A DNA stretch of 64,000 nt. It comes from Pseudomonas sp. A34-9 (GTDB taxonomy: Bacteria > Pseudomonadota > Gammaproteobacteria > Pseudomonadales > Pseudomonadaceae). Position 1 is the stretch's first letter. Each line of letters starts with the position of its first letter. The stretch lies in assembly GCF_029543085.1 (NCBI RefSeq), contig NZ_CP119967.1, positions 3,436,501 to 3,500,500 on the forward strand. The letters are read 5' to 3'. The translations under genes and the position numbers were made by a program. The notes beneath the pieces were generated by a model. It had not been told where the DNA came from, ran no database searches, and saw only the letters and a program-made list of their open reading frames with translations. Below are positions 41,683-51,865 of this stretch, piece by piece.

Positions 41683-42723
41683 TCATGCTCCCGCCAGTCC
41701 ACGCAACTGCGCCAATGTCTGCTCATCCAGCACAATGCCCTCAGCCAACGATTTGCTCCGCTGCCAATGCCGACGATCCCCCGGCAAACGCTTGAGGCCG
41801 ACGCCGTGCATCTGGCGCACCAGTTCGCCACTGCGTTCGGCAAAACCCTGCCCGGCGGCCTTGCTCGGATCGATGACGATCAACAATTGCCCGGTCCACG
41901 GCGTTTTCGCCCCGGGATGATCGGACCAATCGAACTCGAAGGAAAAGTTGCCTCCCGTCAGCGCCGCCGCCATTAGCTCGACCATCATCGACAGCGCCGA
42001 GCCTTTATGACCGCCGAACGGCAGTAACGCGCCGCCTTCAAGAATCGCTTTGGGGTCCTGGGTCGGCTGACCGAGGCTGTCCACGCCCATCCCGGCCGGC
42101 AGCCGCTCACCTTTGCGCGCGGCGATCTGCACGTCGCCATGGGCGATCGCGCTGGTGGCCAGGTCGAAGACTATCGGCGCGGCGCCGGCTCGTGGGGCGG
42201 CGAACGCAATCGGGTTGGTGCCGAACAGCGGCCGGTCAGCGCCATGGGGCACCACGCAGGTCATGCTGTTGACCACGCTCAGCGCCACCAGCCCCTCGTC
42301 GGCGAAAGGCTCGACGTCCGGCCACAGCGCGGCGAAGTGATGCGAGTTGCGAATCGCCAACACGGCAATCCCGGCGCTTCGCGCCTTCTCCACCAACAAC
42401 GGCCGAGCGGCGGCCAGTGCCGGTTGCGCGAAACCGTTGCCGGCATCGACACGGACAAATCCCGAGGCGACATCTTCGACTTGCGGCACGGCGCGGCCGT
42501 TGACCCAGCCGCTTTTCAGGGTCGAGACATACCCGGGAATGCGAAACACGCCATGGCTATGGGCACCGTCACGCTCGGCGCCGGCACAGTTGGCGGCCAG
42601 CACTTGCGCGACTTCGGCGGAGGTGCCGTGGCGCAGAAAAATCGTTTCAAGCAGTTGCGTCAGCGCTTCAAGAGACAACGAGGACGAGACAGCAGAGGAC
42701 ACCTGATCGTGTGGCGCAGACAT
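41683..42723 (-). CDS. Malate/L-lactate dehydrogenase family; probable delta1-piperideine-2-carboxylate reductase (DpkA-like)
   Basis: The 346-residue NAD(P)H-dependent oxidoreductase of the Ldh_2 family has the ERDGAHSHGVFRIPGYV block with the catalytic His and Arg. FDLATSAIAHGDVQIAARKG and LPFGGHKGSALSMMVELMA also match. In Pseudomonas this family contains DpkA, which reduces cyclic imines in D-lysine, proline and hydroxyproline metabolism; ureidoglycolate or malate dehydrogenases are alternatives. TGGAG lies upstream of the ATG at 42723. It is monocistronic and divergent from the large toxin gene. Confidence 0.78.
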   Translation of the reverse strand: MSAPHDQVSSAVSSSLSLEALTQLLETIFLRHGTSAEVAQVLAANCAGAERDGAHSHGVFRIPGYVSTLKSGWVNGRAVPQVEDVASGFVRVDAGNGFAQPALAAARPLLVEKARSAGIAVLAIRNSHHFAALWPDVEPFADEGLVALSVVNSMTCVVPHGADRPLFGTNPIAFAAPRAGAAPIVFDLATSAIAHGDVQIAARKGERLPAGMGVDSLGQPTQDPKAILEGGALLPFGGHKGSALSMMVELMAAALTGGNFSFEFDWSDHPGAKTPWTGQLLIVIDPSKAAGQGFAERSGELVRQMHGVGLKRLPGDRRHWQRSKSLAEGIVLDEQTLAQLRGLAGA

Positions 42724-42951
42724 CTGAAGCTCCAGAATGATTATTGGAGGGAACAACAGCGTATGGACGACTTGCTCACCGATTAACCATGGCGGAGCTG
42801 TCGGCTGTCAACCCTTCGATCATTCGGGAGTGACTGACGCCCTTCCCTGCATATTTCAACTCGGCGTGTGCGGTAACTATGTACCGCCTGTGCACGGAAC
42901 TGCGTACCTATTCTTGAGCCCCCCGCCCAAGGCGCCTGCATTCAGAGCTCG

Positions 42952-45900
42952 ATGATGTCTAGCCCCACTGCACCTTTACTCTTCCCCGACATTCTCAAAT
43001 CCCCAGGCCTGCATAACGACTTCCGTCAAGCCCACGGCCTGAACAGCAAGGATTTCCCTTGGCTCGCTCATGTGCAACTGGCAACCCATGCGCTGCGCAG
43101 CGAACAAACCCCACCCATGCTGGCCGAACGCATTCTGTTAAACGCCGACAAGCAATTGGCTGTGCCGCTGGCCGGCAGTTTTATTCTCAGCGCCGGGCCG
43201 GATGACCAGGGCGTGTTTCTCTACACCCCCTACGATGGCCTGAAAAAATACGCTGATCACGAGGCGCTGACCGAGGCCTTGCAAACGCGCCTGGACAACG
43301 CTGACGAAAAGGATGATCTGTTCGCCTTTCTCACCGTGTCGCTGCGCAAAGAGTTAGTAGAAAAACGCGGTATTACCCAGACCCGGGAGACGATCGAAGG
43401 CGATGTGTTCGACGATCAAACTGCCGCGATCAACCAATCTCAGGACACCTGCGCGCGCGACCTGCTGGATGAACTCAAACGCCTGCCTTCGCTGACCACC
43501 CTGCTGGAAAAGATTCTCGATGAACTGCTCGAACCTCACTTCGCCGGTTTGCAGCAGTCGCGCACCCGGGTCAGTTTTTTCGCCGAAACCGATCCACTCT
43601 CCGGGGATGTCAGGCAATGGGTCGATTCGCTGTCGCTCAGTGAAGCGCTACTGCTGTACTTCCGTCATCAAGGCTGGCCGCGTGGTCAGACAGCTGAATT
43701 TTCCCATGCCGCCCGCTCTGGCCGGGAGGCTGACCAGATCGCTTGGGCGCATGCGATCAAGTCCGCAGCGGGAAAACTTGCCATGCTGTTGTTTCGACAG
43801 CTCGAGGCCTACTGGAATGCCGCCTCATTCGAGGGCTCGCCCAGACGCGCATTCTTCAGCCAGACACTGCAGGATCAGGTGCGTGCGGATTTGATGATCA
43901 AGCGCGAAACGGAAATCCTCTCCGCCGCTGAGTTCAACGCATTGCACTGCTTGATTCGGGAACCGAATGTCGCTTTCCAGCGACCCACCTTCGAAACCGT
44001 GTGCTTGCGCGAGGACACCGCCTATGTCGAGTTGGCCGGCTCGCTGATGATCAACCATGACAACGCCTATCTCTACACCCCCACTCAAGGCTTTCAGGTC
44101 CTCACCAACTACGCCGATCTGAAACAGACGTTGACCGCCAAACTCAATGCCGCCGGACATGAGGACGAGCTATACGGCCTCATGAGCCTTGAGGAACGCA
44201 ATCGCTATCTTGGTTTCGCCAACGCCCAGGTGGCCGGTGAACACATCGGCGGCGAGATCATTACGACGCTGTTTGAGGCAATCCTCACCAAACAACGCCA
44301 GAACGTTGAATACGCCTTGCAGCTCTTGCGCCAAAGCGAACGCACGACTGACATCCATGCGCTTTTCGACAAGGCGCTGGATATCCGCGCAATGATTCAC
44401 GAGCGCCTGCTCAAGCTTGACGTCAACGAACGCTGGAGCACCCGCCCGTTGTTTTCCAGCGCACCACCCTCCTCAATCGTGCAGGCCGACAAGGCTGGAC
44501 AATTGGCGACAAAGCTGGAACGCACCCTGGAGAATCTCACCAGCCACTTTAAAGACCAGCCGACCACCAGCAGCACTGAGCAACGCGCCTTTCTCGAAGG
44601 TATTCGATGGAAACTGGCGCAGGCCTTCGAGGACGGTGTGCGTGGTGAGGCACAGATGAGAAACCTCAGCGGATCCTGGCTGACGGCCGAGCGAACAATC
44701 GTCGAAGCGGTGTTCAACGCAAAACACGCAACACGCATGGATCGCCAGTCCGTCAATGGCTTCCGGCCGGATGCCTGGTCGCTCACCCTCACCCGCACAG
44801 GCCAAAGTGAAGTGATGTCGCTTGCCCACTGCGTACTCCTGACCGAACGCGGAGGCATGGATGTCGAGCATTCCGGGCGTGCCATTCTGTGGACCCCAGC
44901 CATGGGCCTGGAATCGTTCGACGACATCGCCATTGCGCAAAAGCAGCTGCAACGGCGGCTCGACGACAACAATCAGAATCAGACACTGCTGGAAAATCTG
45001 CCACCGAAGCAACGCCCACTCGATCAGCAATACATCCTGGGTACCTTCCAACTGATTGAAGGCAATGTGATGAACGATCGCATGCAATCGGCCATTGAAC
45101 ATTTCCTCGACCATTGTCAGGTGTTACGCGTTTGCATCAAGGACAAGGACACACTCGCAAACTTCCTGAGTCAGATGAAAAACACCGTCATCGATACCAA
45201 CTTGCGCCGGACCATTGAACTCGCGTGGGCCATCGTCCGTCGTCTCGACTATCCAGACTGGTTGCGCATGGCCCCGGTTACCGAACAACGCACGCAACTC
45301 GCCCTGCTGGATGAACTGCGACGCAGCTTTATCGATGGCAAGGATTTTCTCGAAGGCATACCTGCGTTAACCACCCATGTCGAGGACACGCTGAAGACCC
45401 TGCTCGACGCCAGATTCCCGAACAAAAGACTCAAGCCGCAGGAGATTCAGATCACCCCGAATCTGACGCTGGCCGGTCCATCCTGCAGTTTGCTCGATTT
45501 TGCCTTGCATCACTACAACATCGTGCAGGGCACCGGTTTCAAGGTTGCCTCGAACACAGCCACCGCGTTACCGAAGAACCTCAATCAGTCTGCCGTGCAG
45601 CAACTGTTGCAATCCCTCGATATCACCACCACCTACACGCAGAAAGTGACCGAAGCGCTGTCAGCTGACAGCGACTCGGCACGCCTCAGCAAAACACGCT
45701 TTTTACGTCAGGTGCCCTGGCAGTTGATGCAGCACGCGCACTCGTTGAAGTTGCAGCAACAGCTGTCGGAAAACGGGTATGACTACATTTGCCAGGTTCT
45801 GGACATGCCGGACGGGGTGGCGCGTGCGACGGTAAAGGACGCCCACGCCATTGTTTGCCCGCTGTCATCGATCAAGGCCACAGGCGGCACTGTTGTCGAC

Positions 45901-47817
45901 GCCCTCGGACTTTATGTGATCGGGCCGGGTCCGGGACAAACAGGCCCACGGGTGCTCTACGCGCCTTACTCCAAATACGTTTTTCGCGAATTCGATACTG
46001 AAGCGCAGTTGATCGATGCGTTTAATACACCGGGGCATTTCCAGGACTTGATCATTCGACGCTTGCCCTCAGGGCAACAGGCAGGCTTCAAGAATCTTTT
46101 GAAAACAACGATCGGCAAACCTGCTGAAATCAAGCTGCAAAGCACTGCCATCAACGGCAATCTACTGGAGCGGTTGCACAAGGACACGCTCAGCCTGCTG
46201 CCACAGTTGCTCAGTTGCCAGCCGCAGATCAATGCGCAATCCGACTGGGAAGCGGCGAAGTTTCTATTCAGCCACGGTGTGCGTCTGGTTCCGTACCTGT
46301 TGCAGGGGAAACTCGCCTCATTGTTTTTTCTCTGGAAGAGTTACCAGGACTTCAAAGAGTCTGCCGAAGATTTGCAGGAACATCATTGGGCGAACGCCCT
46401 GAAAAGCTTCATCACAGGAGCGATCTCCCTGTTCAGTCTGGGCCGTTTATCCTGGGAAACAGAAGTGCAGGAGGAAACAGCCGAATTTGCGCAGGCGCCT
46501 GGATCGACGGCTGGCGAAAACGGCGGGAACCCAATGGTAAAAGCCGCTCGCTGGGCAAAAGTCGCACCCGTTACGGACTCTCGCATTAATCTGCAACGCT
46601 TTGAAACCACCACCGCTCTCGAGAAGCTGAAGCTTGAGAACAACAAACTTGTTTATGGGGATTCGTCGACGGGACAAAAATACGCGGCGATTGCCGGCAA
46701 GGTCTATCCGGTGATCCAGTCTGAAAAAACCTGGTATTTGCGTATAAAAAACGCGGGCCAAGGGCCGGCGCTGGCACAGAAGAACTCAAGACTTGTGGTT
46801 GCCGGCGCCGACAAGTCGGCTCGTCGTTGCCGGTCAAAGCAACGCAACCGCGCGCAAACCGACATCGAGCGCAGCCGCTCGATAATGATGTATGTCCAGG
46901 CCAAAGGGATGGCCCAAATCAATCGGCGCTATCCCGCCCGAGCCTTCGTGATACAGCAAGCTGTCAGTCGGGCGAGAGACTATGCGCTGAATTGCCTGCA
47001 CAACTTCGTCATACATCGCGACAACCTGGGTGGCACTCGAGTTGAAACAGTACTCAAAGATTTTTTCGAAGTAGCGCAAATCCCCCCCAGGCTACTCAGA
47101 AGATTCGAACAGGTGATCATCCCCCTTTGCCGTGAGTTGACTGATCCAACAGATGACTTGCTCTATACGGAACGCTTTTTCGCAGGCCTGAATGCGCGCT
47201 TTGGCGACGATACGGTTGCATTTGTTTTCAAGGGAGACAGGCGAAGGGTCGTCCACTTCACCGAACTCTTTTTTAATCCGGGGATGCATGCCTACACTGC
47301 TTATCTGCCGCCCAGGTTCAATGTTGACTCTCATGCTCGCGCGGTCACGCTGTTCCATGAACTTTCGCATCTAGTCTCCGACAGCGAAGATTTCGTCTCC
47401 GTAGAGGCGATGGCGCCATTTCCCCATCTTATCGATACATCAACCGCGAACGGGCAACTTCTCAAAGCTGATATTGAACAGTTGCGTAAGTCCTTGTCCC
47501 GCTCCACCCCACTTTCGCAGTTGTTCGCGGAGAAGAGTCAGAACGGGGTGTGGGTGGGGCTGGATCAGTTGCCGGAGCGCGCCAATGATTACAAGAAAAT
47601 TCTCAGCCTGACAAAAACCACAAATCTTGCAGATGCACGTAAAGCCTTTCGCAGTGCCGTCTCTGATGAAGCACGCGTTGATGTGATGCTGGCCAACGCC
47701 GACTCGATCGCGTTGCTCATCAGCGAAATGGGCCAGACGCTGGACCCGCCTCCGGTCCACATCCCTTTACCGGCGCCAACTTCAAGCCAGACGGGCTCCT
47801 TATCTGCCTTGCCTTGA
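42952..47817 (+). CDS. Large DUF6543/dermonecrotic-toxin-type protein with C-terminal HExxH metallopeptidase-like domain
   Basis: The 1621-residue protein has no signal peptide. Four copies of a module of the form LAGSFIL...LYTPYDGLKKYADHEAL recur near residues 70, 360, 621 and 962. Hydrophobic helices lie around 1106-1165. A short beta module (LQRFETTTALEKL to YAAIAGKVYPVI, about 1214-1262) of the type that precedes variable toxin tips in this Pseudomonas family follows. The last 300 residues contain TLFHELSHLVSDSEDF, with His1469, Glu1470 and His1473 forming a zinc-protease motif. The likely role is a secreted or injected polymorphic toxin that cleaves a host or competitor protein. No immunity gene or secretion gene adjoins it. 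The start is one of two adjacent ATGs with weak upstream signal. Confidence 0.75.
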   Translation: MMSSPTAPLLFPDILKSPGLHNDFRQAHGLNSKDFPWLAHVQLATHALRSEQTPPMLAERILLNADKQLAVPLAGSFILSAGPDDQGVFLYTPYDGLKKYADHEALTEALQTRLDNADEKDDLFAFLTVSLRKELVEKRGITQTRETIEGDVFDDQTAAINQSQDTCARDLLDELKRLPSLTTLLEKILDELLEPHFAGLQQSRTRVSFFAETDPLSGDVRQWVDSLSLSEALLLYFRHQGWPRGQTAEFSHAARSGREADQIAWAHAIKSAAGKLAMLLFRQLEAYWNAASFEGSPRRAFFSQTLQDQVRADLMIKRETEILSAAEFNALHCLIREPNVAFQRPTFETVCLREDTAYVELAGSLMINHDNAYLYTPTQGFQVLTNYADLKQTLTAKLNAAGHEDELYGLMSLEERNRYLGFANAQVAGEHIGGEIITTLFEAILTKQRQNVEYALQLLRQSERTTDIHALFDKALDIRAMIHERLLKLDVNERWSTRPLFSSAPPSSIVQADKAGQLATKLERTLENLTSHFKDQPTTSSTEQRAFLEGIRWKLAQAFEDGVRGEAQMRNLSGSWLTAERTIVEAVFNAKHATRMDRQSVNGFRPDAWSLTLTRTGQSEVMSLAHCVLLTERGGMDVEHSGRAILWTPAMGLESFDDIAIAQKQLQRRLDDNNQNQTLLENLPPKQRPLDQQYILGTFQLIEGNVMNDRMQSAIEHFLDHCQVLRVCIKDKDTLANFLSQMKNTVIDTNLRRTIELAWAIVRRLDYPDWLRMAPVTEQRTQLALLDELRRSFIDGKDFLEGIPALTTHVEDTLKTLLDARFPNKRLKPQEIQITPNLTLAGPSCSLLDFALHHYNIVQGTGFKVASNTATALPKNLNQSAVQQLLQSLDITTTYTQKVTEALSADSDSARLSKTRFLRQVPWQLMQHAHSLKLQQQLSENGYDYICQVLDMPDGVARATVKDAHAIVCPLSSIKATGGTVVDALGLYVIGPGPGQTGPRVLYAPYSKYVFREFDTEAQLIDAFNTPGHFQDLIIRRLPSGQQAGFKNLLKTTIGKPAEIKLQSTAINGNLLERLHKDTLSLLPQLLSCQPQINAQSDWEAAKFLFSHGVRLVPYLLQGKLASLFFLWKSYQDFKESAEDLQEHHWANALKSFITGAISLFSLGRLSWETEVQEETAEFAQAPGSTAGENGGNPMVKAARWAKVAPVTDSRINLQRFETTTALEKLKLENNKLVYGDSSTGQKYAAIAGKVYPVIQSEKTWYLRIKNAGQGPALAQKNSRLVVAGADKSARRCRSKQRNRAQTDIERSRSIMMYVQAKGMAQINRRYPARAFVIQQAVSRARDYALNCLHNFVIHRDNLGGTRVETVLKDFFEVAQIPPRLLRRFEQVIIPLCRELTDPTDDLLYTERFFAGLNARFGDDTVAFVFKGDRRRVVHFTELFFNPGMHAYTAYLPPRFNVDSHARAVTLFHELSHLVSDSEDFVSVEAMAPFPHLIDTSTANGQLLKADIEQLRKSLSRSTPLSQLFAEKSQNGVWVGLDQLPERANDYKKILSLTKTTNLADARKAFRSAVSDEARVDVMLANADSIALLISEMGQTLDPPPVHIPLPAPTSSQTGSLSALP

Positions 47818-47827
47818 CGACTGGAAT

Positions 47828-47862
47828 AAAAAAATACGCCGGCGGGAAGCCGGCGCATTTTT
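47828..47862. terminator. Bidirectional terminator between the toxin and PepSY genes
   Basis: CGCCGGC and GCCGGCG arms around GGGAA are flanked by A7 and T5 tracts, in the convergent gap. Confidence 0.85.
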
Positions 47863-47881
47863 ACAAGCAGCATTCGGGTTG

Positions 47882-48151
47882 TTAATCCTTCTGATCACGC
47901 AACACATTGCCCGACGCCCCGTCGATACGGAACTCGTAAACAACACCATCGGCCTTGCGTCCTTCACCCTCCCAATAGCCATCGTTATCAGCCTCGATCT
48001 TGTAGATCTCGACATAGCCTGCTTTAGTCTTGGCCGTTTCGATGGCTTTTTCGATGGTAATCCAGCCGGCGCCCGGTTTGTCGGCAAAGGCTGCGCCCGC
48101 CGCCATCAAAGAGGCAGTGGCAAGCAATGCGGCGAAAGTCTTTCTGATCAT
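47882..48151 (-). CDS. PepSY-domain secreted protein
   Basis: The 89-residue precursor has a Sec signal peptide (IRKTFAALLATASLMAAGAAFA). A single PepSY domain follows, with ITIEKAIETAKTKAGYVEIY, WEGEGRKADGVVYEFRIDGA and GNVLRD. PepSY proteins act as peptidase inhibitors or regulators at the cell surface, and in proteobacteria often sit near metal or two-component systems. GGAGTG lies 7 bases upstream of the ATG at 48151. It diverges from an orphan FecR gene across 152 bp. An inhibitory role toward the nearby HExxH toxin is tempting but unsupported. Confidence 0.82.
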   Translation of the reverse strand: MIRKTFAALLATASLMAAGAAFADKPGAGWITIEKAIETAKTKAGYVEIYKIEADNDGYWEGEGRKADGVVYEFRIDGASGNVLRDQKD

Positions 48152-48303
48152 TTTTTCACTCCATTTATGGATAGTGGTCTTGGTCGTCCTGCTTTTTGGG
48201 TGCCTGAGCGAAAAATAAGTTCCACTTTGATGGGTAAATGCCATGACGCATGTTCTCGGCAACTTGCCGACAAGGTTAGAATGTGCGAAATCAGGACGAG
48301 TCA

Positions 48304-49305
48304 ATGACCCAAGACACCCTCTCGGAAGCGGAATATGATGCGATCACCGATGCCGCCGCGCATTGGTGCATGCGTGTGCACGCCGCCGACTGCACGGACT
48401 CAGAGCGTCGCGCATTCAGGCAATGGCACGACGCACATCCACTGCATGCTTTCGAATATGAAGCCATGCTGGAAATCTGGGACGTGGCTGAACACTTGCC
48501 TCGCCCGGAATCTGCGTCAGTCGTGCCAGTGCCTCGACCTTCGCGCTCATGGCGTCAATTCGCTGTTGCAGCCGGTGTCTGTGCGCTCGCCCTGCCACTG
48601 GCCGCTTACACTGGCTGGAACCTGGGCTGGCTGCCCGACAGCTATCAGCATTACGCCGCCACCAATGATGTCCGGCAGGTTACGCTGAGTGATGGCAGTC
48701 AGATCGAACTGAACCTGAACACCGACCTGACCTTCAGCAATTACAAGGACGAACGCCGGGTTACCCTGAAAAAAGGTGAAGCTTTCTTTACCGTCAGTCA
48801 CGACACGGCCCACCCGTTTGTCGTCCGCGCAGGCGAAGGCAAGATTCGAGTCACGGGAACACGCTTCAACGTCTGGATGTATCAGGATCAAGTGCGCGTG
48901 AACCTGATCGAAGGTTCGGTGCTGGTCACCAGCAATCGTTCATTACCAGGCGATGGCTTGCGCCTTGGCCCGTCGATGCAGGCACGCTACAAGCCAGGCG
49001 ATTACATGCCGCAGATCAGCCAGACCTACGCCAGCGACACTTCACTGGCGTGGCGCAATGGCAAACTTGTGCTGGATAACCTGGCGTTGAGCGAAGCACT
49101 GCCACTGATCAACCGTTATCTGAGCAATCCACTCGAACTGGCTGATAACAACACCGGTTCGATTCGCGTGGGTGGCATCTACAACATCAAAGAGTTGAGC
49201 AACCTGGCCAACAGCCTGCCCAAGGTGCTGCCGGTCTACCTGAGCCGTAACAAGGAAGGTAACCCGGTGATCAACTCGATGCCGCAACAGCCGCCAAAAA
49301 GCTGA
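48304..49305 (+). CDS. FecR-family anti-sigma/sigma-regulator without adjacent sigma gene
   Basis: The 333-residue single-pass membrane protein has an N-terminal DUF4880 domain (AAAHWCMRVHAADCTDSERR, HDAHPLHAFEYEAM), one membrane helix at about 78-98, and a periplasmic FecR domain (VTLSDGSQIELNLNTDLTFS, GEAFFTVSHDTAHPFVVRAG). A C-terminal STN-interacting-like segment completes it. FecR proteins relay siderophore-receptor signals to an ECF sigma factor, usually encoded directly upstream. None is present here. AGGACGAG precedes the ATG. It converges with pvdQ and could be an FpvR-like regulator of pyoverdine genes, which is inference. Confidence 0.82.
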   Translation: MTQDTLSEAEYDAITDAAAHWCMRVHAADCTDSERRAFRQWHDAHPLHAFEYEAMLEIWDVAEHLPRPESASVVPVPRPSRSWRQFAVAAGVCALALPLAAYTGWNLGWLPDSYQHYAATNDVRQVTLSDGSQIELNLNTDLTFSNYKDERRVTLKKGEAFFTVSHDTAHPFVVRAGEGKIRVTGTRFNVWMYQDQVRVNLIEGSVLVTSNRSLPGDGLRLGPSMQARYKPGDYMPQISQTYASDTSLAWRNGKLVLDNLALSEALPLINRYLSNPLELADNNTGSIRVGGIYNIKELSNLANSLPKVLPVYLSRNKEGNPVINSMPQQPPKS

Positions 49306-49336
49306 AGGCCGCGTCCCTTGCAGGATGCGGCCTTCA
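49303..49336. terminator. Hairpin between convergent fecR-like and pvdQ genes
   Basis: TGAAGGCCGC and GCGGCCTTCA arms (10 bp, perfect) enclose 14 bases and overlap the fecR stop codon. No T-tract follows, so it is a weak or Rho-assisted terminator, or simply a convergent barrier. Confidence 0.55.
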
Positions 49337-49361
49337 GGCTCGATGCGATGAACGCTGGTAC

Positions 49362-51707
49362 TTATTGAGCGGCGACTTTCCCCGCCTTGTCCAACGTCTC
49401 GTGAACAGTCTGCACCTGATACTGCGGATCAGCCTGAATCTGCTGCTCGGTGAACGGCAGCACACTCCACTGCTTCTTCGAGAACGCCTCGGTCTGATCC
49501 CGTGAATACTTCGATGCCGGATCGCTCGACAGCGAGAACGCCAGCAGCCCCTGGGCGTGCGGGCCCTTGTCGTCAAAGGTCACGACTTGCAGGTAGCTGG
49601 TGCCACTGACCACTTCGAGTTTGCCGTCCTCACGAGGCACGCTCTGGATGGCGTTGTAGATCCCGAGAGCAGCCGGCCCGCCGTGAATCGGCGTCTGTTG
49701 CCCGCCGCTGCTGACCACCTGGATATCACCCCAGCGAGTTTGCGGGGTGAGGCCCATTTTTGTACTCGACTCGACCGACGCCAACATGGCCTCACGCAAC
49801 GCCTTGGCCACCGCTGGCTGCTCGACGGCCAGGCCACGCGGAGTGTGTTGCGCATCCTTGGGATCGAACGCCACGCGCCAGACATCCGGCGAAGCCTGCA
49901 ACGCCTGCATGATGTTCTGGAAGTGCACCAGGCCCACGCCCGAATCGAGATTGGCGCGGCCATCCCAGGCCTTGAGGCTGACGCACACCGGTTTAAGGGC
50001 CTGAGCATCGGCGCCGAGGTCAGCAGCACAGAACTTCAACAGATCCGGCACCACCTGCGTCGCCAGGTACACCTGGTCGTCCATCACCATTTGCTGCAGA
50101 TCCTTCACCGCCAACGGCCCTTTCTTGCTCAGGGTGCTCAAACGATCCAGAGCAAACCGGGCGCGCAAGCCCAGCGGCTGGCCATCCTGACTGATCAACG
50201 GCGAGAAACCGGTGAGCGGCTGCGCCGGGTTGGCCAGCCATGCCGAGTCATTGGAGTGCTGGACAAAGTCCTTGCGCAGCAGTTGCGGCAGTTGGCTGGC
50301 GGCATAAATGCCTTTCTGCGCAGCTTGTGGGTCGATGTCCCACGCGCAGGCACTGTTGGAGCCGTCCAGCACGATCAGTTGTGTGCCGATACGCGGATCG
50401 CTGCACTTGGCCAGTTTCTCGGCGTTGACGTTCGGCACCACCGACAGGTTCATGTACAGCGTCTGGCCTTTGTCATCGACAGCCAGGGTGTTGACCCACG
50501 GAATACCCTGAATCTTGTGCACCGAATCCTGCAGCTGCGAAAGTGTGGACGCCTGATTCATCGTGTACCACTGGTTCAGCACCCGATCATTGTCGAGGTT
50601 GGCGTCGCGCAGGCTGTAGGCGAACTGATTGTCCCAGTCGAGCTTGCCCGGCCATTGCACAATCGGCCCGAATTGCGAGCTGTAGACATCGCGCGAGACC
50701 GGCACCACTTGCCCGTCGGCCTGTTTCACCTGCACGGTGACGGTCTGCTTGTTCAACGGCAGAGATTTGCCATCGAGCAGATAACGGGTGGCATCCTTCG
50801 GATCGAGTTGCAGACGATAGAGCGTGAAGTGTTTCGACGAATCGACCGTGTGCGTCCAGGCCAGGTGCTGATTGAAGCCGATATTGATCATCGGCAGGCC
50901 TGGCAAGGCGGCGCCCATGACGTCGAGTTTGCCGGGAATGGTCAGGTGCATCTGATAGAAGCGCATGCCGCCGACCCAAGGAAAGTGGGGGTTAGCCAGC
51001 AGCATCCCGCGGCCGTTGACCGAGCGTTCACTGCCCACTGCGACAGCGTTACTGCCACGGTCCAGGGCAAAGCGTTGCTGACGTGCGTCAGCCAACTGCC
51101 AGGCCTGCACGTTTTGTGCGATTGCGGCGCTCGCATGCGGCGGTGTAGCACCGGCCAAGGCCTCGGCGAACTGGCCGACACCGCCCTCGACCAACAGACG
51201 GCGGGTCAGCTTCACCAGATCTTGCGGTGCAATATCTCGCACCCACTCGCCCTGACACTGTTGCGGCAAGCCTTGCGGACGGCGCTCGGCCAGATAACGG
51301 TTGTAGCCGGCGGCAAAGCCCTCGACCAGATCACGCACCTGCGCAGGCTGCGCCTGCCAGAAATCGCTGACCGCTTCAGGCGTATTGAGCCAGGTAAAGA
51401 ACACGTCGCTGACGCGGTTTTCGCGTTGTTCGACGGTGAACTGATCCGGGCCGAAGTAACGGGAACGCTGGCCATTGACCGTCACGATCTCGTTGGCCAA
51501 CAGGCACAGATTGTCCTGGGCATAGGCATAACCGATGCCAAAACCCAGCCCGCGCTCGTCTTGGGCGCGGATATGCGGCACGCCAAAAGCAGTGCGGCGA
51601 ATATCGGCGCTGACATCCGTGGCCGGGCTGAACGCATGGGCCGAACCACTCAAGCCAAAAACCACGCCGGCCAAGGTCAGTCCGGTTAACTGTCTGGAAA
51701 TTATCAC
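49362..51707 (-). CDS. pvdQ: Acyl-homoserine-lactone acylase / pyoverdine maturation acylase PvdQ
   Basis: The 781-residue Ntn-hydrolase precursor has a signal peptide ending at AHA (about 25) and an alpha chain with [20 protein letters not shown]. The autocleavage site is [12 protein letters not shown], where Ser219 becomes the N-terminal nucleophile of the beta chain. Signature blocks are [40 protein letters not shown] and [16 protein letters not shown]. PvdQ removes the myristoyl or myristoleoyl chain from pyoverdine precursors in the periplasm and can hydrolyse long-chain acyl-homoserine lactones. GTG at 51707 with AGGAG upstream is preferred over the earlier frame start. A PA2384-like Fur-fold regulator nearby matches the P. 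aeruginosa neighbourhood. Confidence 0.92.
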   Translation of the reverse strand: MIISRQLTGLTLAGVVFGLSGSAHAFSPATDVSADIRRTAFGVPHIRAQDERGLGFGIGYAYAQDNLCLLANEIVTVNGQRSRYFGPDQFTVEQRENRVSDVFFTWLNTPEAVSDFWQAQPAQVRDLVEGFAAGYNRYLAERRPQGLPQQCQGEWVRDIAPQDLVKLTRRLLVEGGVGQFAEALAGATPPHASAAIAQNVQAWQLADARQQRFALDRGSNAVAVGSERSVNGRGMLLANPHFPWVGGMRFYQMHLTIPGKLDVMGAALPGLPMINIGFNQHLAWTHTVDSSKHFTLYRLQLDPKDATRYLLDGKSLPLNKQTVTVQVKQADGQVVPVSRDVYSSQFGPIVQWPGKLDWDNQFAYSLRDANLDNDRVLNQWYTMNQASTLSQLQDSVHKIQGIPWVNTLAVDDKGQTLYMNLSVVPNVNAEKLAKCSDPRIGTQLIVLDGSNSACAWDIDPQAAQKGIYAASQLPQLLRKDFVQHSNDSAWLANPAQPLTGFSPLISQDGQPLGLRARFALDRLSTLSKKGPLAVKDLQQMVMDDQVYLATQVVPDLLKFCAADLGADAQALKPVCVSLKAWDGRANLDSGVGLVHFQNIMQALQASPDVWRVAFDPKDAQHTPRGLAVEQPAVAKALREAMLASVESSTKMGLTPQTRWGDIQVVSSGGQQTPIHGGPAALGIYNAIQSVPREDGKLEVVSGTSYLQVVTFDDKGPHAQGLLAFSLSSDPASKYSRDQTEAFSKKQWSVLPFTEQQIQADPQYQVQTVHETLDKAGKVAAQ

Positions 51708-51865
51708 GCTCGCTCCTGATCGACATGCCAAAGAGCGGATCTGACGCTGACGCGGACCCGCCCTGGAAACACCCACGCGTCCACGCGCAATGAGCCTGTC
51801 GAAGAAACGAAGTCAGAGGAAAAAATTTAGTGCCGCATGCAATACCCAAAAACGCAAAATCAAAA

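Noticed and set aside
47882..48151. PepSY protein as immunity protein for the adjacent HExxH toxin
   Set aside because: It is transcribed convergently with its own ribosome binding site and separated by a terminator. PepSY proteins are common outside toxin loci, so the position alone is not enough.
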